DNA of 58,639 nucleotides from Chitinophagaceae bacterium (GTDB lineage: Bacteria; Bacteroidota; Bacteroidia; Chitinophagales; Chitinophagaceae): NCBI GenBank assembly GCA_019247775.1, contig JAFBAN010000115.1:1-58639 (forward strand), in the 5' to 3' direction. The notes beneath the pieces are model-generated. The model saw only the letters and a list, made by a program, of their open reading frames with translations. It ran no database searches and was not told where the DNA came from. The position numbers and the translations under genes are program-made. Positions 18,355 through 28,280 of the stretch are shown here, piece by piece. Position 1 is the stretch's first letter; each line of letters opens with the position of its first letter.

Positions 18355-21300
18355 ATGAGACTGTTTTTTTACAGGAGCATCTTCCTGCCCATACTTCTTT
18401 GCGGTTATAGTTTCGTAACCGCCCAGACCATTACGACCGGAACTGTAAGTAATTCGCTTTGTGCGCATGTCGGGTTTAATGTTCCCTTTACCATCACCGG
18501 CAGTTTCACCCCGGGTAATGTATTTACCGCCTATATCTCGGATGCCAATGGAAGCTTTGCCAACCAGATCATAGTTGGCGTACTGAGTTCAACCACGGCC
18601 GGATCGATACCGTGCAATTCGCCGGCGGTAACCTATCCGGGATCCAAATACAGGATACGGGTAGTCTCGAGCAGCCCGGCGGTAACGGGTACGGATAATG
18701 GAAGCGATATTGTGATGTCGGTACCGCAGTCATGGTCGCCGGTGGGGGTTCTACCTACCAGTACATCAAACGTAAATTCATTTTTAAACAATCTCGTCTT
18801 CGATACCAGTGATGTTCCTTATCTGTTGTACTCGAACGCCAGCACCTTGCAGGTAAGAAAATTTGACGGAGCAAATTGGACCCAGGTGGGGAGCCAGGTT
18901 GCCGGTAGCGGATCGGCAAAACTGGTGGTCGATAAAATGCACAACGATGTCTACCTGGTGTATGCTACGCCTGATAATCAAAGCATACAGCTTCTGAGAT
19001 ACAACGGCAATGATTGGGTTCCCCGGGGGCAAGCGCTGGATGTGTATGCCAGCTCATTTGATGCAACTGCTTCAAACGATACCGTCTACGTGGTGTATTG
19101 GGAACCCAATTCTATAATGCGGATCCAGCAGCAAAGCGGAACATCCTGGAGCCTGTTGCCTATACCAGTTCTGAATCAGGACTATGATCAAAGCATTTGC
19201 GCAGACAGGCAGGGAAATATATATATGTTAACCCAAAGCAACTCCGGGACAGGATCTGTAATAAAAGGCAAGGGCGCAAGCTGGTCTTATCTCGGCGGTG
19301 CAGGAGCTATTCCTTCCGCAACCGGAAATTCGGTACATAAACAAATAACTGTAGACAATAATGGAACTCCATATATAAGCTTCATTAACAAGACCCAGAC
19401 TGTTTCTGTTATGAAGTATAATGGGGCTTCCTGGGTATACCCGGGCGCCGACCCTATCAGTCCCACAAAAGCAGTCACAAACGGGCTTTGTGTTGACACA
19501 GCCGGCCAGATTTATGCCGTCATCGGTATTAAGGAACCTTTTGTGATGGGGTTTGATGGCAGTGACTGGAAACAAATAGGAGGATCTTATGCTAAAAGTC
19601 TGGTTTATACAATAAATGTATCGATTGTAATGTCTAAAGGAGGAATACCGCACGTGGCCGGTATACAAAACAGCTATCCTGAAATAGGAACTTTCAGTAT
19701 TCTAAATCCTGTTTCGATTCCTGTGGTGGCAAAACTTGCCACCGATGCGGGTACAGCCGCTATGCCAACAATTAAGTCGGGTCTGAACAGTTTGTGCGTC
19801 GGCAATAACAGCACTTACCTGATGGTTTTGCCAGGCAGCCTTAATGGTGCGATCAACTGGAAGTGGTATACCGGCGGATGCGCAACTACATTGATCGATA
19901 GCAGCAGCATCATTACAGTTTCGCCTGATGTTACCACTACTTATTATGTGCGGGGTGAAGGAGGCTGCGTGGCGCCGGGGCCGTGCGCCACTGTTACGAT
20001 CAATTCTGTGCCGGATATCGGTAATAATACAGTTCTTCCGGCTACCCAGGTAGTTGCATCCGGTCTCAGTCCAACAACACTGATTGGCTCAGCTCCTTCA
20101 GGCTCTGATGGCGTCAATTATACTTTTACCTGGCAAAAAAGCCTATTCACCACTAATTTTTCAGGGATTACGGGAACGAACACTATCTCCTATTCGCCGG
20201 CACCCGTTACGCAGACTACCTATTTTCGCCGGATCGTTTCGTCTGGAGGGTGTGCGGCAAATACGTCTGCAGCGGTATCGGTAATTGTTCCCTCCCAGAT
20301 CACCAATAACCTGATCGGCTCGCCGCGCACAACCTGCGTGGCCGCGAGTATTGCGCTGACGGGAACGGCGGCATCAGGCGGCTATGGTACGTACAACTAT
20401 CAATGGCAAAGCAGCGTAGATGGTATTAATTTCACCGATATCGTTAACGCCAGCGGTATCACCTATACCACATCAGCGCTAACACAGACCACCTGGTTTA
20501 CAAGAGTGGTCAACTCCGGCCCTTATTCCAATACTTCCGCCCCCATCAAGATCAGCCTCAACAGTATCACACAGAATGCGATCTCACAAAACCAGTCCAT
20601 CTGTACTTTTTCCACGCCGCTGGCTTTTACAGGGAATGTTGCGGGTGGGAATGGGTCATATAGTTATCAATGGCTGCAGAGCACAGACAATATCCACTAT
20701 TCAGCTATCAGTGGCGCTGTTGCTTCGGGATACGGTGCCGGCAGTTTAACCCAGACAACCTGGTACCGCCGGAAAGTTGTTTCCGGAACCTGTACGGATA
20801 CTTCGGTGGCTGTAAAAATAAATGTCACACAAAATGTGACCGGCAACCAGGTCACGGCAGCTCAAACGATCTGTGCGGGTACGGTTGCCCAGGCACTCAG
20901 CGGCACTATCCCCTCCGGCGGCGATGGGGCCAATTACAGTTACAGCTGGCAGCAAAGTACCGACAATGGGAACAGTTTCACGGATATCGCTGGCGGCAAT
21001 CTTGCCACTCATTCACCGGGTGCGCTTACGCAAACCACTTCTTACCGACGTAATGTGAGTTCAGGGGCCTGTACCAATAGTTCAAATACGATCACCATCA
21101 CTGTGAATGCAGTGACCGGTAACACACTCAATCCGGCTCCTGGAATATGTACAGGAAATGCTCCATCCGCCCTGACAGGCAGTAATCCCTCGGGTGGAAA
21201 CGGAAACTATACCTATAGCTGGCAGCAAAGTGCAGATTCTGTTAATTTCACAACGATATCTAATGCAACAGCCGGCAGTCTAGCACCGGGTGTGCTTACG

Positions 21301-24300
21301 CAAACTGTTTATTACAGGCGAATAGTAACATCGCTCGGATGTAATAATGTTTCCCCTGCCATCCCGGTTGTGGTCAGCAATGGAATTTCGAATAACACGA
21401 TCGGAAGCGATCAGACCATCTGCGGCACCCTGGGTGTTCCATTGATGCTTATCGGATCAACGCCTTCCGGCGGATCGGGTGTTTACACGTATGACTGGCA
21501 AACCAGTTCAGATAATATCACGTTTAATCCTACTGGCGCCAACGCAATTAATTACAGTCCGCCCGCACTGGTACAGACCACTTATTTCAAAAGGATAGTA
21601 AGCTCGGGCGGATGCAGCAGTGCATCATCGAAGGTTACCGTGGTCGTGAACCCCGCCGGCAGTCTGAGCAGCAATACCATCAGTGCAGACCAGGAAATAT
21701 GTACGGGCAATGTTCCCGCGGCTATTACCGGAACCACTGTCACCGGAGGCAATGGGATCTCCTATAATTATACCTGGGAATCAAGTACTGATAACAATGT
21801 ATATACGGTATTGCCGAATATCACCACAACAGGGTATACTCCTGCCGCGCTTACCCGAAACACCTGGTTCAGGCGGGTGGTATATTCCGGTGGATGCAAT
21901 ATCGGAAGCAGTACCATAAAGATCACGGTCGATTCAGCCATTGTGAATACTATATCCGGGCAACAGACCATCTGTTCAGGATCTGCGCCCGCCCAGTTGA
22001 AAGGGGATGCCGCCAAAGGCGGGAATGGAAACAATTATTCGTACAACTGGCAGTACAGTACAGATGGGGTCAACTTTTTATCCGGCAGTAACAATACCCT
22101 GCTCAACTATTCACCCGCTGCTTTAACCCAGACAACCTGGTACCGGCGGATAGCAGTCTCAGGCGCCTGCACCAATGCATCTTCTGTTGTCGCCGTTACG
22201 GTTACGCCTGTTTTATCCGGTAATCTTATCGGTGCAGATCAAACCGTTTGTGCAAACGCAACGGCACAGCCGCTGACTGCCACAACTGTATTGGGCGGCG
22301 AGGGAAGTTATCATTACCAATGGCAGTCAAGCAGCGATAACATCAGCTTCGGGAATATCGACACTGCCCTGGATGCTTCTTATTTGCCGGGTAAGCTCAC
22401 TCAAACCACCTGGTTTAAACGCATGGTGTTTTCCGGCGGCTGTTCATCAGTCTCCGACGCCTCGAAGATCACAGTAAACGCGGTTATTGGTTCGAATGCG
22501 ATCAGCGGGGATCAAACGCTTTGCGAAGGAAGCATAGCCTCCCCTCTTACAGGCATCCTGCCAACCGGCGGCGATGGCGCCCATTACAGTTATGCCTGGC
22601 TTAACAGCAGTGATAATAAAAATTATATTGTTGTTGCCGGCGCAAACACGATCAATTATAGTCCGCCTGCACTTGCTCAATCCAAATGGTATAAGCGCGT
22701 GGCGGCATCGGGAGGCTGCAGCGATACTTCTGCCGCCGTATCGGTGCATGTGGACGCTTCGATCCGGGACAATACAGCAGGCGATGCGCAAAGTATTTGT
22801 TCCGGAACCCTTCCGGCTCCCTTGTACGGATCCAATATCGCCGGAGGAGATGGAAAAAATTATTCGTATCAATGGCAGTTGAGTACCGACAGTATCAACT
22901 ATACGAATATCGCGGGTGCCATCGATCCGTCTTATGCACCCTTATCGGTTACGCAAACTACCTGGTACCGGCGTGTTGTTGTTTCAGGATCCTGTACCGC
23001 TAACACGCCTGCAATAAAGATCCTGGTGAATGGGGTCATCGCGAATAATACTGTCGGCAGTGACCAGACTATCTGCGGTACAGGGGCCGTGCCGCAAACC
23101 CTGCAAGGCAGCCTGCCCACCGGGGGCAACGGCAACTACCAGTATCAATGGCAGATCAGCAAGGACAGCAACAACTTCACCGATATCAGCGGCGCTATCA
23201 CAGGTAATTACGATCCGCCGGCTATTTCTGCCACCACCTATTTCCGGAGAAAAGTGGTGGACGGATGTACCAGCCTGTCCAATTCCATTACCGTTACCAT
23301 CAACAGCGCCGGAAGCCTGGCGAATAACAAGATAGAAAGTGATCAGCGCATCTGCTCCGGCGCTACACCCGCCGTGATCATCGGCGGCCAGGTAACAGGG
23401 GGAACCGGTAACAGTTATACTTACCAGTGGCAAAGCAGCTCCAACAACAGTATATTCAGCAATATTCCCGGTACAAACCAGGAATCCTATGTGCCGCCGG
23501 CGGTTAGCCAGACCATGTGGTACAGAAGGATCGCATTTTCGGGATTGTGCAATATCGCATCCAACCCGGTGGAAGTACATGTGGATACGCCGGTGATCAA
23601 CAATACGATCTCGGCAGATCAATTGTTGTGTACGGGAGTTGTGCCTGCACTGCTGCATGGTCCCGCAGGATTCGGCAGCGGTTCAACAGGCTACCTGTAC
23701 AAATGGTTTAGCAGCACAGACAGCATCAACTATTTTTATATCGACGGAACTGCAGATACAAGTTACCAACCCGCCGCATTAACAACAACTACCTGGTTCG
23801 AACGTCTTGTGGCTACCGGCGCGTGTACCGTGTTTTCCCCACCTGTTAAAATATCGGTTGGCGCAACAATCACGGGCAACATCATCAGCACTACCGGTCA
23901 GTTAGTATGCGCGGGCATTACGCCGGTCGTACTCAATGCGCCGTTTCCGGCCGGAGGGAATGGGGTGTATGCCTACCAGTGGCAACGCAGTGCAGATAAT
24001 ATCCATTACACAGATGTTTCAAATGCAACTGCGGTTACGTATAGTCCTGATGCGCTCACGCAAACCGCATGGTTCAGAAGAACGGTCCGATCCGGTAACT
24101 GCTCCGATAATTCTCCGGGCGTAAAAATAACTGTACAGCCTGCCTTGGTGAATCAGATCGCTGCAGATCAGAATGTTTGTGCGGGCAATACGCCCTCCGT
24201 GCTGACCGGCGCCGTCGTTACAGGCGGTGACGGATCAAATTATTCTTATCAGTGGCAGATCAGTACCGATAGTATCAACTTTACAACGATTTCCGGAGCC

Positions 24301-26868
24301 GGCATATCGAGCTATGCTTCTCCGCCGGTTTCACAGACGGGCTGGTATAGAAGACAGGTGATTTCCGGCGCCTGCATTTCCCTGTCGAACCGGGTAAAAA
24401 TAAACGTTGGAGTTTCCATCACCGGTAACACCATCAGTTCTGACCAGACCATCTGCGGGCCGGGCGGGATACCGTTTACATTGTCGGGTCCCGTCGCCGG
24501 AGGAGGTGATGGAAAGATATATTCCTATCAATGGCAAAGCAGTACCGACAATATCAACTTTACCAATATCGCCGGTGCGATCACTGCAGATCTTGATCCT
24601 GCCGGTATTCCTTCCAAGACCTGGTTCAGGCGCCTGGCCGGATCGGGCGGTTGTACCAGCATTTCAAATGTGGTCGCCATCAATGTTAATGCAACCGGCG
24701 GCCTGAGCAACAATACCATCAACGGCAACCAGCAGATCTGCACGGGAACTATTCCGGCCGTACTAACCGGCAGTACGGTAACCGGCGCTACCAGTTATCA
24801 ATGGCAGGTCAGTAACAACAACAGTATTTATACCAATGTGGCGGCGGCTACGGCAAGCGCGTATGCACCGCCTGCTGTCAGTCAGAATACCTGGTATCGG
24901 CGTATCGCTTATTCGGGTTCATGCAATCTTGCCTCTGGCCCCGTGATAATTTCTGTGAGCGCGAATGTGACCGATAATTATATCAATGCGTCGCAGGAGA
25001 TCTGCCAGGGCGTTGTGCCTGCTGCATTGTCGGGGCCGGCCGCAAGCGGTGGCAGCGGAGTGTTCCAGTACCAGTGGCTGGAAAGTAAAGACAGTATCAA
25101 CTATAACCCCATCGTCAATGCATCCGGTACCGGTTATTATCCAGGTGCACTCACACAAACAAGCTGGTATAAAAGGTCGGTGAGCTCGGGGTATTGTACC
25201 AATCTTTCAGAGGCCGTGCGGATCAACATCAGCAAACCTATCACAGGCAATACGGCCGGTAATGCACAGGCGATCTGCGAGGGAACCGTTCCTGCGCCGC
25301 TGACAGGAAGCAGTGTTTCAGGCGGTAATGGCAGCAATAAATACCGGTGGCTGCAAAGTGGCGATGACATACATTATGCTCCCATCGCTGCTGCCGGCAA
25401 CATCAATTATGCCCCTGCCGCTATGCAGGCCAGTAGCTGGTATAAGCGTATTGTTCTTTCCGGAGGATGTACAGACACATCCTCCGGTGTAAAAATAACA
25501 GTGAGCCCTGTTATCGGTTCCAACAGTATTGCGGCTAGCCAATCGATCTGTGCGGGATTTGCGCCGGCGCTATTTACCGGATCGGTTCCAAGCGGCGGCA
25601 ACGGCGCCTATGCTTTTCAATGGCTGATCAGCAACGATAGCACGAGCTATGCAAATATCCCAGGCGCCATCAGTGCCGGTTATGCGTCGCCTCCGCTGCT
25701 GCAGACAACCGAGTTCGAGCGTATCGCTGTTTCCGGTGGCTGCAACAATATTTCACCTGCGCTGAAAGTTTCGATCACGGCCCTCATTCGTAACAATACG
25801 ATTTCGGGCAGCCAGGTGATCTGCGCCAACCATCTTCCTGCTACACTGGAAGGATCATTGCCGGACGGCGGCAATGGTATTTACACATACCGATGGCTGA
25901 CCAGCACCGACAGCATTCACTATAACAACACGCCGGCAACCGGGATAAGCTATCCGCCTTCTTCTCTAACACAGACCACCTGGTATAAAAGGATCGTCAA
26001 TAACGCGGCGTGTAACGATACTTCGGTGGCTGTAAAAATAAAAGTGAACCCGTTGATATCCGGAAACCTGATCAGCGCAGACCAGATCGTGTGTGAAGGA
26101 AATATTCCCGCAACGCTTACGGGGCCGCTGCCCTCCGGCGGCGACGGGATTTTTCAGATGCAATGGCTGGCGGGCATGTCGGGCAACGCTTTCGTTGCAA
26201 TTACCGGCGCTGCTTCAGCCAGCTTCTCGCCTCCGGCCCTGAACAACACGACTTACTATAAACGAACAGTCTATTCCGGAGGCTGTGCGGATACATCGAA
26301 TACGGTAACGATCAAAACTTCACCGCCGATCATCAACAATACTATTACCGGAACCTTCTCTGTCTGTCCCGGCATTCAGCCGCCCCCGCTTTCCGGGAGT
26401 GTTGTTCAGGGTGGTGACCAGAACTACAGCTATCAATGGGAGCTGAGCACCGACAGCATTTTTTACCACACCATTGCAGGCGCCAGTCTGGCCGGATATC
26501 AGCCCCCGGTGCTAAGCCAGAATACCTGGTATAAACGATTGGTCAGTTCGGGAGGATGCACCAGTTTGTCTGAGGGTGTTTCCATACATGTTTTTTCAGA
26601 GCTCGAATGCAGTCTTGTAAATGTATTTTCTCCGAATGGCGATGGCATTAACGATACCTGGGTACTCAATTTCCTGAAAAGCTATCCTAACTGCACCGTA
26701 GAAGTGTACGACCGCAATGGTAAAAAAATATTTTCCTCACATGGTTACACCACCAACTGGGACGGCAAATACAATGGCAGGTTATTGCCGGCAGGGGTGT
26801 ACTATTTTATCATCAACAAAGGGAATGGCGAGAAGCAATTCTCCGGCTCCGTAACCATACTCTATTAA
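18355..26868 (+). CDS. Giant T9SS-secreted repeat protein with CHU_C sorting domain
   Basis: The 2837-residue protein has a signal peptide (about 1-23), an Ig-like region, a propeller-like stretch (about 120-450) with repeated 'W.Q(V/I)G' and 'YL.Y' patterns, and an Ig-like segment. From about residue 553 to 2750 come 24 tandem repeats of about 90 residues. Each follows the pattern N-x-I-x-x-D-Q-x-I-C, L-x-G, GG-x-G, Y-x-Y-x-W-Q-x-S-x-D, Y-x-P, L-T-Q-T-T-W-Y-R-R, SG-x-C. The end (about 2752-2837, 'FSPNGDGINDTW' and 'YDRNGKKIF') is the gliding-motility-type CHU_C domain that directs secretion by the type IX system (type B). Paired cysteines in each repeat suggest disulfides. It is probably a surface adhesin or fibre. 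Confidence 0.9.
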   Translation: MRLFFYRSIFLPILLCGYSFVTAQTITTGTVSNSLCAHVGFNVPFTITGSFTPGNVFTAYISDANGSFANQIIVGVLSSTTAGSIPCNSPAVTYPGSKYRIRVVSSSPAVTGTDNGSDIVMSVPQSWSPVGVLPTSTSNVNSFLNNLVFDTSDVPYLLYSNASTLQVRKFDGANWTQVGSQVAGSGSAKLVVDKMHNDVYLVYATPDNQSIQLLRYNGNDWVPRGQALDVYASSFDATASNDTVYVVYWEPNSIMRIQQQSGTSWSLLPIPVLNQDYDQSICADRQGNIYMLTQSNSGTGSVIKGKGASWSYLGGAGAIPSATGNSVHKQITVDNNGTPYISFINKTQTVSVMKYNGASWVYPGADPISPTKAVTNGLCVDTAGQIYAVIGIKEPFVMGFDGSDWKQIGGSYAKSLVYTINVSIVMSKGGIPHVAGIQNSYPEIGTFSILNPVSIPVVAKLATDAGTAAMPTIKSGLNSLCVGNNSTYLMVLPGSLNGAINWKWYTGGCATTLIDSSSIITVSPDVTTTYYVRGEGGCVAPGPCATVTINSVPDIGNNTVLPATQVVASGLSPTTLIGSAPSGSDGVNYTFTWQKSLFTTNFSGITGTNTISYSPAPVTQTTYFRRIVSSGGCAANTSAAVSVIVPSQITNNLIGSPRTTCVAASIALTGTAASGGYGTYNYQWQSSVDGINFTDIVNASGITYTTSALTQTTWFTRVVNSGPYSNTSAPIKISLNSITQNAISQNQSICTFSTPLAFTGNVAGGNGSYSYQWLQSTDNIHYSAISGAVASGYGAGSLTQTTWYRRKVVSGTCTDTSVAVKINVTQNVTGNQVTAAQTICAGTVAQALSGTIPSGGDGANYSYSWQQSTDNGNSFTDIAGGNLATHSPGALTQTTSYRRNVSSGACTNSSNTITITVNAVTGNTLNPAPGICTGNAPSALTGSNPSGGNGNYTYSWQQSADSVNFTTISNATAGSLAPGVLTQTVYYRRIVTSLGCNNVSPAIPVVVSNGISNNTIGSDQTICGTLGVPLMLIGSTPSGGSGVYTYDWQTSSDNITFNPTGANAINYSPPALVQTTYFKRIVSSGGCSSASSKVTVVVNPAGSLSSNTISADQEICTGNVPAAITGTTVTGGNGISYNYTWESSTDNNVYTVLPNITTTGYTPAALTRNTWFRRVVYSGGCNIGSSTIKITVDSAIVNTISGQQTICSGSAPAQLKGDAAKGGNGNNYSYNWQYSTDGVNFLSGSNNTLLNYSPAALTQTTWYRRIAVSGACTNASSVVAVTVTPVLSGNLIGADQTVCANATAQPLTATTVLGGEGSYHYQWQSSSDNISFGNIDTALDASYLPGKLTQTTWFKRMVFSGGCSSVSDASKITVNAVIGSNAISGDQTLCEGSIASPLTGILPTGGDGAHYSYAWLNSSDNKNYIVVAGANTINYSPPALAQSKWYKRVAASGGCSDTSAAVSVHVDASIRDNTAGDAQSICSGTLPAPLYGSNIAGGDGKNYSYQWQLSTDSINYTNIAGAIDPSYAPLSVTQTTWYRRVVVSGSCTANTPAIKILVNGVIANNTVGSDQTICGTGAVPQTLQGSLPTGGNGNYQYQWQISKDSNNFTDISGAITGNYDPPAISATTYFRRKVVDGCTSLSNSITVTINSAGSLANNKIESDQRICSGATPAVIIGGQVTGGTGNSYTYQWQSSSNNSIFSNIPGTNQESYVPPAVSQTMWYRRIAFSGLCNIASNPVEVHVDTPVINNTISADQLLCTGVVPALLHGPAGFGSGSTGYLYKWFSSTDSINYFYIDGTADTSYQPAALTTTTWFERLVATGACTVFSPPVKISVGATITGNIISTTGQLVCAGITPVVLNAPFPAGGNGVYAYQWQRSADNIHYTDVSNATAVTYSPDALTQTAWFRRTVRSGNCSDNSPGVKITVQPALVNQIAADQNVCAGNTPSVLTGAVVTGGDGSNYSYQWQISTDSINFTTISGAGISSYASPPVSQTGWYRRQVISGACISLSNRVKINVGVSITGNTISSDQTICGPGGIPFTLSGPVAGGGDGKIYSYQWQSSTDNINFTNIAGAITADLDPAGIPSKTWFRRLAGSGGCTSISNVVAINVNATGGLSNNTINGNQQICTGTIPAVLTGSTVTGATSYQWQVSNNNSIYTNVAAATASAYAPPAVSQNTWYRRIAYSGSCNLASGPVIISVSANVTDNYINASQEICQGVVPAALSGPAASGGSGVFQYQWLESKDSINYNPIVNASGTGYYPGALTQTSWYKRSVSSGYCTNLSEAVRINISKPITGNTAGNAQAICEGTVPAPLTGSSVSGGNGSNKYRWLQSGDDIHYAPIAAAGNINYAPAAMQASSWYKRIVLSGGCTDTSSGVKITVSPVIGSNSIAASQSICAGFAPALFTGSVPSGGNGAYAFQWLISNDSTSYANIPGAISAGYASPPLLQTTEFERIAVSGGCNNISPALKVSITALIRNNTISGSQVICANHLPATLEGSLPDGGNGIYTYRWLTSTDSIHYNNTPATGISYPPSSLTQTTWYKRIVNNAACNDTSVAVKIKVNPLISGNLISADQIVCEGNIPATLTGPLPSGGDGIFQMQWLAGMSGNAFVAITGAASASFSPPALNNTTYYKRTVYSGGCADTSNTVTIKTSPPIINNTITGTFSVCPGIQPPPLSGSVVQGGDQNYSYQWELSTDSIFYHTIAGASLAGYQPPVLSQNTWYKRLVSSGGCTSLSEGVSIHVFSELECSLVNVFSPNGDGINDTWVLNFLKSYPNCTVEVYDRNGKKIFSSHGYTTNWDGKYNGRLLPAGVYYFIINKGNGEKQFSGSVTILY

Positions 26869-26877
26869 GATGGATGG

Positions 26878-26910
26878 GCAGCCGGGCTTACCCCGGAGCT
26901 GCACTTTTTT
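26878..26910 (+). terminator. Intrinsic terminator after the giant gene
   Basis: GCAGC-CGGG pairs with CCCG-GA-GCTGC across a short loop (26878-26902), followed by a six-T run (26905-26910), 10 bp after the stop codon. Confidence 0.75.
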
Positions 26911-27037
26911 CGGATAAGAGAAACCGGTTAAGCTACAGGCCCGATTTAGTTGATAGATTAAATATTACAGGTTATTGCGGTTAAAGACTGCATTTTCTGC
27001 CTGGTACGGCTCTATTTGTGACCCAACTTTTTCTGTT

Positions 27038-27550
27038 ATGATCGCTATGAAACTGCTTACCAGGTTTTTAATTCCGGCGCTTTGCATCCAATTCTTTTGT
27101 ACTGCTGCCCTGGGCCAGAAAACTTTTCTGCGGCTGTTCAACCTTAAAGGCAACCGGCTGCAAACGGGAAGACTGCTGGACGTTACCGATAGTTCCATTA
27201 TCTTACTAAAGCACGGCAGGACCACCGAATGGAGTTATCGGGATCTCGGTTCGATCCGCAGCGGCAGGAGTTTTGGCCATGCCGTGCTGGCAGGCTCTGC
27301 CGTTACAGTGCCGGTCACCATCGGATCCATTTTCTTCTTTAGGAATTTCCCCGAGCCGGTGGGCAGTCTCGAGCCGCATTCAAAAATTTCCACAGGCAAC
27401 GCAATAGTGCAGGGAACATTCTATGGTTCGCTGGGCAGCCTGGCGGCGTTGGGATTGCAGGAATTATTTGTGCAAAGGTATTTTGCGAGAATAGATGGAA
27501 AAAGAGAGGCCTTTTTGAAGGCCGCTGCTGTATTGAAGTCGCTGAGATAA
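27038..27550 (+). CDS. Small exported protein of unknown function
   Basis: About 170 residues from the ATG at 27038; a second ATG at 27047 is equally possible. A signal peptide ('LIPALCIQFFCTAALGQ') leads into a beta-rich segment 'LKGNRLQTGRLLDVTDSSIILL', quoted here in part, that resembles a small SH3- or Sm-like barrel. Then come a hydrophobic hairpin-like region (about 80-100 and 120-140) and a basic C-terminus. I do not recognise the family. It follows the giant secreted protein and its terminator, and converges on the gene at 27571 with 20 bp between stops. Confidence 0.6.
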   Translation: MIAMKLLTRFLIPALCIQFFCTAALGQKTFLRLFNLKGNRLQTGRLLDVTDSSIILLKHGRTTEWSYRDLGSIRSGRSFGHAVLAGSAVTVPVTIGSIFFFRNFPEPVGSLEPHSKISTGNAIVQGTFYGSLGSLAALGLQELFVQRYFARIDGKREAFLKAAAVLKSLR

Positions 27551-27570
27551 GCTCCACCCGGAGTTGCCCT

Positions 27571-28257
27571 CTATTTTTCTGGCGATATCTTCAGGTCCGT
27601 GAAAAACCCTTCCGTACCGAAATCTACCCAAAGCCCAACGGAGCCAGACGCAGCAGCGCCCAATTTTAGATCGTTTACAATAAGACAGGGTTGACTATTG
27701 TCATTCAAAAACAATTTTGCCTGCGAATCGTGCACAACGATCTTGATCTGTATCCATTCTCCCAAAGCCATATCCGCATAAGATTCATACATGCCTGGCG
27801 ATTCGGTACGCAGCCGGCTGAAAGGATAATCCGGATACGAAAAATACTGGGTGGCATGATTTCGCCTGAGCTGGTCTTCTGCTCTTCCATTTGTGGGCCG
27901 GATATAGATGGCTTCAAACTTGCTGTTATCGTTATTGATCCGGAAAGCTACCCCGATAAACCCGCGAAAAGTGGTAGAGGAAGGATCAGTCAACCTGCTT
28001 AAGACCCTCACTTCAATGGTTCCGTTCTTAAATTCTATCCCGTTGATCTTTACAAATGTGGGACTATTGGGTTTAGCAATATTCGAATCCACTACTGCCC
28101 TGATGGCTTGTTTACCGTCTATCGTTTGTGTGCGCATCGATACACCTACCGCTATGCCTTTGTCTGCCGGTATACCGGTGTTTTGCGCATAGGTTGTTTC
28201 GATGTTAAGCAATAAGATGAAAGCGTATGCAGAAACAATAGGTTTTATAAATTTCAT
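27571..28257 (-). CDS. Exported concanavalin-like (LamG/DUF1080-type) protein
   Basis: The 228-residue protein has a signal peptide (about 1-24, ending TTYAQ). A beta-sandwich follows, with 'FKNGTIEVRVLSR', 'RGFIGVAFRINNDNSKFEAIYIRP', of which only parts are diagnostic, 'GEWIQIKIVVHDSQAKLFLND' in the usual LamG position, and 'GSVGLWVDFGTEGFFTDLKI' at the end. This is the pattern of LamG/3-keto-disaccharide-hydrolase-like jelly rolls. It could bind or cleave a glycan; no catalytic residue can be named. It is a single gene downstream of the FtsX-type permease on the same strand (23 bp gap), so co-transcription is possible. Confidence 0.65.
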   Translation of the reverse strand: MKFIKPIVSAYAFILLLNIETTYAQNTGIPADKGIAVGVSMRTQTIDGKQAIRAVVDSNIAKPNSPTFVKINGIEFKNGTIEVRVLSRLTDPSSTTFRGFIGVAFRINNDNSKFEAIYIRPTNGRAEDQLRRNHATQYFSYPDYPFSRLRTESPGMYESYADMALGEWIQIKIVVHDSQAKLFLNDNSQPCLIVNDLKLGAAASGSVGLWVDFGTEGFFTDLKISPEK

Positions 28258-28280
28258 GTCGGGGTATGATTGTTATGGAT

